Assembly (NCBI GenBank): GCA_002748355.1
Contig: PDSF01000042.1
Coordinates: 1 to 64,000 of the forward strand
From: Planctomycetota bacterium
GTDB lineage: Bacteria > Planctomycetota > UBA1135 > GCA-002748355
Direction of reading: 5' to 3'
DNA length: 64,000 nucleotides
In this document: positions 58,167 to 64,000 of the stretch, piece by piece
Layout: each line of letters opens with the position of its first letter
Numbering within the stretch: the stretch's first letter is position 1
Translations under genes and position numbers: made by a program
Notes under the pieces: model-generated
What the model saw: only the letters and a program-made list of their open reading frames with translations
The model's database searches: none
What the model was told of the DNA's origin: nothing

Positions 58167-59543
58167 TTATTTGCGGGCATATGGAGGGTAGACCTTATCG
58201 GAATCGAAAAAGTACTCCTTGGTCTTCTTAACAACAAAGGGGCTCAAGAAGAGGATCCCGACCAGGTTCGGCCAGGCCATCAGGGCATTGAAAATATCGG
58301 AGATCGCCCACACCGTGGACAGCTTAATGGTGGCGCCCACTGGAATAATGATACAGAAGAATATCTTGTAGCGCTTCACCCACCTGTGCCCGAACAGGTA
58401 ATCCACACAGCGGTCTCCGTAGTAGGACCAGCCGATGATAGTGGAGAAGGCGAAAAAGATAATGCTGATAGAGACAATGTAGTCTCCACCGCTAAAAGGG
58501 AGCCCTAACGAAAAGGCCTTGGCTGTCAGATCAGAGCCTGACAGGCCACCACCGCTTGGGCCAACCAAGGTGTAGGCATCGGTCATGATAATGGCCAAGG
58601 CGGTCATGGTGCAGATGGTAATGGTGTCGATGAAGGGACCCAACATGGCCACAAGCCCTTCACGGACGGGCTCTTCAGTTTGTGCAGCACCGTGGGCGAT
58701 AGGGGCGGAACCTAGCCCAGCTTCGTTGGAGAAAACGCCCCTGGCCACACCGTAACGAATGGCCTGGGCAACAACGGCCCCAGCAAAACCGCCGGTGGCT
58801 GCAGTCCCGGTGAATGCATCGGAGAAAATCACACCAAAGGCCGGAAACACCTTGTCAAGGTGAGTCAAGATGATCACCGTGACACTGAGGATGTAAAATA
58901 CGGCCATTAACGGCACAACTTTACTAGAAAAGGCGCCGATTCGTTTGATCCCACCAACGATGACCATGAAGCACAGAATCCCCATAACGATGCCCGTGGC
59001 GATCTTCGGCACGCCAAAGGCTGTCTTCAGGGGCTCTGCCACGGAGTTGGCCTGAACCATGTTGCCGATTCCAAAGGAGGCGATGGCAGCGAAAATGGCA
59101 AAGGCCACACCCAACCACTTCTTCCCCAGACCTTTTTCAAGGTAGTGCATGGGGCCGGCCCCCACCGATCCATCCTCATGAATCGTTCTGAAGTTCAAGG
59201 CCAGCAAACACTCCGCATACTTAAGGCCCATTCCAAAGAAGGCTGTGACCCACATCCAGAAAACGGCTCCTGGGCCGCCGAGGGCTATTGCCGTACCGAC
59301 ACCAGCGATATTGCCGGTACCGATGGTCGCGGAAAGCGCGGTGGAGAGGGCCTGAAAATGTGTAACCTCCCCGTCGTCTCTGGGGTTGTCGAACTTGCCG
59401 GAAATCAGCCTCCAGGCATACACAAAGGTCCTGACCTGGATGAACCGGACCATGATGGCGACGAGTACACCTGTCCCCACTAGCAGCCATACGGTCACCG
59501 GGCCCCACATAAAGTCGTTAATAGACTTTAACCATTCTGTCAT
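58167..59543 (-). CDS. Sodium:amino acid (alanine/glycine) symporter, AGCS family
   Basis: This 458-residue sodium-coupled importer of alanine or glycine starts at ATG 59543 (MTEWLKSINDFMWGPV), with GGAGGGAGGGG just upstream; an open frame to 59828 is not family-like. Signature segments are LSTALSATIGTGNIAGVGTAIALGGPGAVFWMW (about 80-112), FGMGLKYAECLLAL, and GGFAGAVVAQAIRYGVARGVFSNEAGLGSAPI (the family C-terminal signature). The DNA has visibly lower GC (about 45-53% in sampled 60-base lines) and different codon use from its neighbours, which suggests transfer or late acquisition. Confidence 0.93.
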   Translation of the reverse strand: MTEWLKSINDFMWGPVTVWLLVGTGVLVAIMVRFIQVRTFVYAWRLISGKFDNPRDDGEVTHFQALSTALSATIGTGNIAGVGTAIALGGPGAVFWMWVTAFFGMGLKYAECLLALNFRTIHEDGSVGAGPMHYLEKGLGKKWLGVAFAIFAAIASFGIGNMVQANSVAEPLKTAFGVPKIATGIVMGILCFMVIVGGIKRIGAFSSKVVPLMAVFYILSVTVIILTHLDKVFPAFGVIFSDAFTGTAATGGFAGAVVAQAIRYGVARGVFSNEAGLGSAPIAHGAAQTEEPVREGLVAMLGPFIDTITICTMTALAIIMTDAYTLVGPSGGGLSGSDLTAKAFSLGLPFSGGDYIVSISIIFFAFSTIIGWSYYGDRCVDYLFGHRWVKRYKIFFCIIIPVGATIKLSTVWAISDIFNALMAWPNLVGILFLSPFVVKKTKEYFFDSDKVYPPYARK

Positions 59544-60136
59544 CTGCCCCTCCCTCCTAACTAATGGATAACGACCATGGAGCGGCCCGCCCCTAACCCC
59601 AAGTTCCCCCGCAACATACAAGGAAAGAACCGCCGTCACGAGCCACGCAAGGTCATCCCGGAAGCAGGGTCTGGTCCGAGGACAGTATTGCGCACACAAG
59701 CGCCTAGGAGGATGCTCCCACAGCCACTCTCGCGGCAAGATCCACCGCGCGAAACCCGGCATGTCCATGCTCGTCTGCCCCATGGGGAGAGGACCGGGTG
59801 AGAGCTGGCTTGGCCCTCTGAGGATCACACCGCTCAGGTCAGCTGCGGAGGCGCCCGCCCTGACCGGGGCGATCTAAGCTCGGGAAAGACGAGGTCACTT
59901 GGCTTCAGCTCCCGTGGCTACGGGACGCGAAGCTCTCTCCCTCCGTCCCGAGCTCTTTCGATGACTGTGCCGGGGGCGATGTGGACGAAGCGCTACGTGT
60001 TGATGAGGACGCGGTCGTCGGTCCAAAGCGGCATGGAGTGCATCACCGGCATGCCTGCCGGCGCGAGGGGCGGTGTGAGGCCGAGGGCCCACCAGCCGCG
60101 AGCGTCGCCGGAGTGCCCAGCCCCAAGCCTTGAAGA
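59544..60136. other. 593-bp region without a supported gene
   Basis: Upstream of the AGCS gene. No intact frame is convincing on either strand. On the minus strand, the stretch at about 59985-60105 reads WWALGLTPPLAPAGMPVMH and PLWTDDRVLINT then a stop, which could be a decayed 3' end of a gene, but I could not identify it. The promoter for the AGCS gene should lie here. Confidence 0.35.
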
Positions 60137-60721
60137 TCAGAGGCTGCCGATAGCGATGACGCGCGGACTCACGATCGCCTGCTGTCCTTCTGGCTCCAGG
60201 ATCGTGATCGGTGCCGGCATTCCGTTGCGCTTATCCGCCTTATCGATCCAGATCTTGTATTCCGTGCCCACGAGTGCCGTATCGCCGTTGCCCGCTCTCC
60301 GATTCCGCCGCACGTCCACTCGTGTGACCTTGAGCGGCACGGCGTACCACTTAATGTTCTTATAGTCTTTCTTGAGGGAGAACGGCTGGATCGTCGAACG
60401 GAGCGAAGCGTTTTCATTGACGAGCCCGCCGCCCGCAATCGCCGTAAAGGATTCGGCGCAGTCGTCGAGGTTCGCGGCACTGCTAAGAATGCCTACGTAG
60501 CGTTCGAGAGTCTGACGTACCGGGACAGGCAGACGTGCCGCCATTGCGTTATGGATCGTGGCGATGCCACCTGGCCCCGCAGGAAAAACGCTCCCTCCAT
60601 TGGCCGCTGCAGGCACATCCACTGGCTGAGGGCCCGACCAAGGCAAGTGAATGTCAGACCCTTTGCAGCCCAGAGCGGCAAGAGCAAAAGCGACGAAGAC
60701 AAATCGCGGAGCGAGTTTCAT
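60137..60721 (-). CDS. Lipoprotein of unknown function
   Basis: This 194-residue protein starts at ATG 60721, with GGGGGG about 12 nt upstream and a lipoprotein signal MKLAPRFVFVAFALAALGCKG ending at the lipobox cysteine. The mature chain has short helical and beta stretches (SLRSTIQPFSLKKDYKNIKWYAVPLKVTRVDVRRN; TALVGTEYKIWIDKADKRNG), giving a small beta-rich domain. An in-frame upstream start at 60790 would bury the signal. No family was recognised. It is a single gene with gaps on both sides. Confidence 0.7.
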   Translation of the reverse strand: MKLAPRFVFVAFALAALGCKGSDIHLPWSGPQPVDVPAAANGGSVFPAGPGGIATIHNAMAARLPVPVRQTLERYVGILSSAANLDDCAESFTAIAGGGLVNENASLRSTIQPFSLKKDYKNIKWYAVPLKVTRVDVRRNRRAGNGDTALVGTEYKIWIDKADKRNGMPAPITILEPEGQQAIVSPRVIAIGSL

Positions 60722-61149
60722 GACTCTGAGTTCCCCCCTCAGTAGCAAAGTAGATCCTGGGCGGCCGGCGCCAAAGGCCTGGCAACACACCCAGAGCAGG
60801 GATATCGGAGAAAAACACGCCCCAGACGCCCCCTAAGGCGGAAGAGCCCTTCGCAGCGCCTTAACCAGGGGACAAGAAGCTCCGAGGGCAGCCGCGCCCT
60901 GTGCGGCGCTCGAGGAAAGCGCGGTCCCCTGCGACAGCCTGCCCTACGAAGCGCCCTTGGTTCTCCTGAGGCTCGCTGATCTGAGCATCACCACTGCGGC
61001 GATCATGACCGCTGACGCGCCAGTTATCGTTCGCATGCTCGACTGGGGAAGCAAGCTCTCAGCGCGCCCTTGTTGCTCCTACACTGAGCGAGATGACCTC
61101 GAAGTCTGTCGGCGAATTAGCCTGCGTGGCGGATCAAGCCGCCGCCAGC
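60722..61149. other. 428-bp region without a supported gene
   Basis: It lies between the lipoprotein gene and the 3' end of the nqr operon. No reliable open frame, repeat or terminator was found. It should contain the lipoprotein promoter. Confidence 0.45.
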
Positions 61150-61386
61150 TCAGTGCGAAGCTGCGTTTGAATGTGCGTTTGAATGTAACTGTGCGTGATC
61201 GTGATCGTGGTGCTGATCACCACCCTCGAGCTCACATTCGCGGGGTATGCCAAGCCTATCGCAGAGACAGTCGCCGCCCTCGCCGCCGCAGGAGCCTTTT
61301 AGGGGGGCTCGCTTGAACATGACCCCGACGGCCATGCCGAGCATGAGGAGGCCCATCAGGATGATTGCAGCTATGACCGTCTCCAT
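61150..61386 (-). CDS. nqrM: NqrM-like Na+-NQR maturation factor with His-rich tail
   Basis: This 78-residue protein has one N-terminal membrane span (METVIAAIILMGLLMLGMAVGVMF). It ends with a short cysteine domain: C33 in KGSCGGEGGDC, C40, C42 and C51, matching the AVGxxFxxxxxxGSCGG start and CDC-type cysteines of the NqrM/DUF539 family, which helps insert iron into the NQR complex. It lies 3 bp after apbE in an operon with nqrF and nqrE, which supports the call. The usual Lys/Arg tail is replaced by GGDQHHDHDHAQLHSNAHSN, rich in histidine. Confidence 0.85.
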   Translation of the reverse strand: METVIAAIILMGLLMLGMAVGVMFKRAPLKGSCGGEGGDCLCDRLGIPRECELEGGDQHHDHDHAQLHSNAHSNAASH

Positions 61387-61389
61387 GGA

Positions 61390-62466
61390 CTACTCCTCTC
61401 CGTTCTCGTTTCGAGACCTGAAATGACTGCTCTGGAGAGCATCAAAACCATTTCCCTGTCGCACCAACATATAGGCGGCGATCCCCTCACGCTCTGCGAT
61501 CTCGAGCCCCTCTTTGGGGCCGAGCACGCTGAGGGCGGTGGCCCAGGCGTCTGCGGTCATGCAGTCGTCGGCGAGCACGCTCACTGAGGCGAGTTGATGG
61601 GTAATGGGGCGACCCGTGCGGGGATCGATGCTGTGGGAGACCCGTTTGCCGTCGACCTCACGGTACTTGCGATAGTCTCCCGACGTGGCCATGGCCCCGC
61701 TGGAGAGGCCCAGCACGGTGATCGCTTCGCGCGTCGGGGTATCGGGCTTCTCGACCCCGAGTTGCCAGGGCTGGCCGCTGAGGTTCTTGCCCTTGACACA
61801 AACCTCACCGCCGACCTCCACCATGTAGCGATGGAAGCCGAGGGCCTCGACGGCTCGCGCCGCCTCATCAGCACCAAAGCCCTTGGCAATGGCCGAGAGA
61901 TCCAAGCGCAGACCCTCTGTCGTCCGCGTGGCATCCATCGGCCCCAGCTTCAGCTTCTGCCAGCCCATCTGGGCCCGGAGCCGTTGAATGGTAGCGGCAT
62001 CGGGCGCCTGCCCCGCGCCCTTCGGCCCAAAGCCCCAGGCGTCCACGAGCGATCCCACCGTGATATCAAAGGCGCCGCCGCTCCGCTGCGAGACCTCTGC
62101 GGCGGCCAAGAGCACCCTGCGCAAGGACGCGCTGATCTGCAGCGGCTTATGGACCGGCTGCCGGTTGAGCCGCATGAGCAGCGAATCCGGCTTGTAGGTG
62201 GACATCTCGCGGTCGACCGCCATGAGGGCCTCAGCCGCCGCCCGCTGCACCGGCGAAGGGTCTTGCCCCTTGGCGGCGATGACCTTGACCTTCCAGGTCG
62301 TGCCCATCACCCGCCCGTCGAAGACCGCCTCACGCTCTCCGGCGCTGGAGCCATGCGTCGGCGCCCGCAACCAAAGCAGCGCGAAGAGCCCGAGCACAAA
62401 GAGCGCAGGCAAGGCGAATCGACGGAGGGGAGATGGGCCTCCGTCGAGCGGATGAGAAGGGGTCAT
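61390..62466 (-). CDS. apbE: FAD:protein FMN transferase (ApbE)
   Basis: ApbE covalently attaches FMN to NqrB and NqrC. The 358-residue product has an N-terminal membrane anchor (ALPALFVLGLFALLWL) and the family core: FDGRVMGTTWKVKV, SLLMRLN, GGAFDITVGSLVDAWGFG, DLSAIAKGFGADEAA, MVEVGGEVCVKG and the metal-site segment TADAWATALSVLG. It sits between nqrF (23 bp upstream) and nqrM (3 bp downstream), the usual place for the Nqr flavinylation gene. Confidence 0.95.
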   Translation of the reverse strand: MTPSHPLDGGPSPLRRFALPALFVLGLFALLWLRAPTHGSSAGEREAVFDGRVMGTTWKVKVIAAKGQDPSPVQRAAAEALMAVDREMSTYKPDSLLMRLNRQPVHKPLQISASLRRVLLAAAEVSQRSGGAFDITVGSLVDAWGFGPKGAGQAPDAATIQRLRAQMGWQKLKLGPMDATRTTEGLRLDLSAIAKGFGADEAARAVEALGFHRYMVEVGGEVCVKGKNLSGQPWQLGVEKPDTPTREAITVLGLSSGAMATSGDYRKYREVDGKRVSHSIDPRTGRPITHQLASVSVLADDCMTADAWATALSVLGPKEGLEIAEREGIAAYMLVRQGNGFDALQSSHFRSRNENGEE

Positions 62467-62489
62467 GCGTCCTGGCCTTCGCCTGACGA

Positions 62490-63716
62490 CTAGCCGCCAA
62501 AGTCGTCGAGCATGATGTTCTCACGCTCAACACCGAGGTCCAGGAGCATGTTGATGACCGCGCTGTTCATCATGGGTGGCCCGCAGAGGTAGTACTCAAC
62601 CTCCTCGGGTGCCGGATGCTTGGAGAGATACTCGTCGTGCACCACCTGGTGGATAAAGCCGACGTAGCCCTCCCAGTTATCCTCTGGAAGCGGCTCGCTC
62701 AACGCCAAGTGCCACTGGAAGTTGTCGTTCTCCTCTTGGATCTTGTCGAAGTGATCGACATAGAAGGCCTCGCACAAAGAGCGCGCGCCATACCAGAAGC
62801 TCACCTTCCGCTTGGTATGCAGGCGATTGAACTGGTCGAAGATATGCGAGCGCATCGGCGCCATACCCGCGCCGCCACCGATGAAGACCATCTCGTTGTC
62901 GGTCTCACGGGCGAAGAACTCACCGTAGGGACCCGAGATAACGACCTTATCGCCCGGCTTCAGGTTGAAGATATACGAGCTCATCTTGCCCGGGGGCAGG
63001 TCCGGTTGCCGCGGCGGCGGCGAGGCGATCCGGACGTTGAGCATGATGATGTCTTTCTCTTCGGGGTAGGACGCCATCGAGTACGCACGGACAACCTCTT
63101 CGTCCACCTTGGAGACGAACTGCCACATGTCGTACTTATCCCAGTCGCCCCGGTACTGCTCGCCGATATCAAAGTCCTTGTAGTGGGCCACGTGCGGCGG
63201 GCACTCGATCTGGATGTAACCACCGGCGCGGAAGGGAACCTCCTCGCCTTCGGGCAGCTCCAGCACGAGTTCCTTGATAAAGGTCGCAACGTTGTCGTTC
63301 GAACGAACCGTGCAGGTCCATTTCCGGACCCCGAAGATCTCGGGCTCCAGTTCGATCTTCATGTCGTTCTTGACCTTGACCTGGCAGGCCAGGCGGCAGC
63401 CATTCTTGGCCTCGCCCCGGCTGATATGCGCCGCCTCGGAGGGGAGCATAGCCCCGCCGCCGTCGTGCACGTCCACCTTGCAGACGCCACAGGAGCCCTT
63501 GCCGCCGCATGCCGACGGGATAAAGATCTTCTGCGCACTCAGCGTGTTGAGCAGGGTGCTACCGGCCTTGGTGGTGATGGTGTTGTCCGGATCGTCGTTG
63601 ACGAGAATCGTCACGTCGCCGCTCTGCACCAGCTTGTCCTTTGCAACCAGCAGCACCATGACCAGCGCTACGACCACAAAGACAAAAACAAAGACCCCGA
63701 GCAGAATCGTCGTCAT
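62490..63716 (-). CDS. nqrF: Na+-translocating NADH:quinone reductase subunit F
   Basis: NqrF is the NADH-oxidising subunit. This 408-residue chain has an N-terminal transmembrane helix ([21 protein letters not shown]), a [2Fe-2S] ferredoxin domain with cysteines C70, C76, C79 and C111 ([10 protein letters not shown] and GCRLACQ), and an FNR-like FAD/NADH domain with [25 protein letters not shown] and the C-terminal YYLCGPPMM. The order nqrE-nqrF-apbE-nqrM is standard. The start, ATG 63716, is 17 bp past the nqrE stop. Confidence 0.98.
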   Translation of the reverse strand: MTTILLGVFVFVFVVVALVMVLLVAKDKLVQSGDVTILVNDDPDNTITTKAGSTLLNTLSAQKIFIPSACGGKGSCGVCKVDVHDGGGAMLPSEAAHISRGEAKNGCRLACQVKVKNDMKIELEPEIFGVRKWTCTVRSNDNVATFIKELVLELPEGEEVPFRAGGYIQIECPPHVAHYKDFDIGEQYRGDWDKYDMWQFVSKVDEEVVRAYSMASYPEEKDIIMLNVRIASPPPRQPDLPPGKMSSYIFNLKPGDKVVISGPYGEFFARETDNEMVFIGGGAGMAPMRSHIFDQFNRLHTKRKVSFWYGARSLCEAFYVDHFDKIQEENDNFQWHLALSEPLPEDNWEGYVGFIHQVVHDEYLSKHPAPEEVEYYLCGPPMMNSAVINMLLDLGVERENIMLDDFGG

Positions 63717-63733
63717 CAGAGTCCCCCCCCTTC

Positions 63734-64000
63734 CTAGAGCTGGATCCCGGCGAAGGCCATGAAGCCAATCGCCATGAGACCGGTAACGATGAAGGTAATC
63801 CCAAGACCGCGCAGCCCATGAGGGACGTCGCTGTAGCGCATCTTTTCGCGAATGGCCGCGAGCGCGATCACCGCAATGGCCCAGCCGATACCGCTGCCTA
63901 AACCGAAGACCGTCGACTCCACCAGGTTGTAGTCCCGCTCAACCATGAACAGCGACGCGCCCAGGATGGCGCAGTTCACCGCGATCAGCGGCAGGAACAC
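63734..64000 (-). CDS. nqrE: Na+-translocating NADH:quinone reductase subunit E, C-terminal part
   Basis: Only the last 88 residues are in the window; the 5' end lies beyond base 64000. The sequence ([76 protein letters not shown]) is the C-terminal half of the NqrE/RnfA membrane family, with the conserved VNCAILG cysteine segment. The RnfA alternative is excluded by adjacency to nqrF. Confidence 0.95.
   Translation of the reverse strand: MFLPLIAVNCAILGASLFMVERDYNLVESTVFGLGSGIGWAIAVIALAAIREKMRYSDVPHGLRGLGITFIVTGLMAIGFMAFAGIQL

Noticed and set aside
1..64000. CRISPR arrays, IS elements, phage genes, rRNA
   Set aside because: No repeat-spacer pattern, transposase, integrase, capsid gene or rRNA-like segment was noticed in the window.

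Overview
The window is a contiguous, GC-rich bacterial chromosome segment (about 62% G+C by eye) with about 40 well supported genes. Several traits point to Planctomycetota or a close relative, with moderate confidence: secreted proteins with FG-GAP repeats, a giant VIT/VWA protein with a helical-repeat tail, DUF3352-like secreted proteins, PIG-L-type secreted deacetylases, many lipoproteins and a Na+-NQR. Respiration is aerobic (heme A synthesis and cytochrome oxidase assembly) and also sodium-linked (Nqr). No phage, plasmid, IS element, CRISPR array or rRNA was seen. There is one tRNA gene.

Layout. 1-603: 3' end of a repeat-containing membrane-anchored protein. 608-4944 (-): a two-gene operon for a secreted protein and a secreted PIG-L deacetylase. 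5298-7340 (-): dnaA with a very long, repetitive linker. 7368-8727: a gene-free 1.36 kb region with an AT-rich core and DnaA-box-like nonamers, a candidate oriC. 8728-19531 (-): a tight cluster for glycogen/alpha-glucan metabolism (debranching enzyme, GT4 glycosyltransferase, GH57 amylase, a 1413-residue glycogen synthase-phosphorylase fusion), followed by a small unknown gene and bshA. 19877-28429 (-): a 2850-residue VIT/VWA/helical-repeat secreted protein. 28766-30418 (+): an FG-GAP repeat protein. 30567-33742 (-): bshC, bshB and parA. Together with bshA this gives a full bacillithiol pathway split over two loci. 33938-41432 (+): a CusCBA/CzcCBA-like metal efflux operon with two small accessory genes. 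41472-48919: AEC transporter, queuosine-precursor-type transporter with a large insertion, dGTPase-like gene, an unknown gene, adenosine deaminase, and a kinase-like/methyltransferase pair. 48934-55986 (-): a cupin gene and two operons for cytochrome oxidase biogenesis (ABC transporter, SCO, DUF420/CtaM-like, HEAT/barrel protein; a lipoprotein, ctaA, ctaB). 56196-56368: a complete tRNA-Glu(CUC) transcription unit with promoter and terminator. 56862-58082: argG. 58167-59543 (-): a lower-GC AGCS sodium:amino acid symporter. 60137-60721 (-): a lipoprotein. 61150-64000 (-): the end of an nqr operon (nqrE partial, nqrF, apbE, nqrM).

Many genes overlap by ATGA or TGATG, which implies long, translationally coupled operons. 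The most unusual items are the glycogen synthase-phosphorylase fusion, the giant VIT/VWA protein, the DnaA with an expanded hexapeptide linker beside a candidate origin, the bacillithiol genes, the HEAT plus barrel-sandwich protein in a cytochrome oxidase assembly operon, and the NqrM-like protein with a His-rich tail. I do not see one contiguous undescribed system that I can prove. The novelty is in architectures and contexts.
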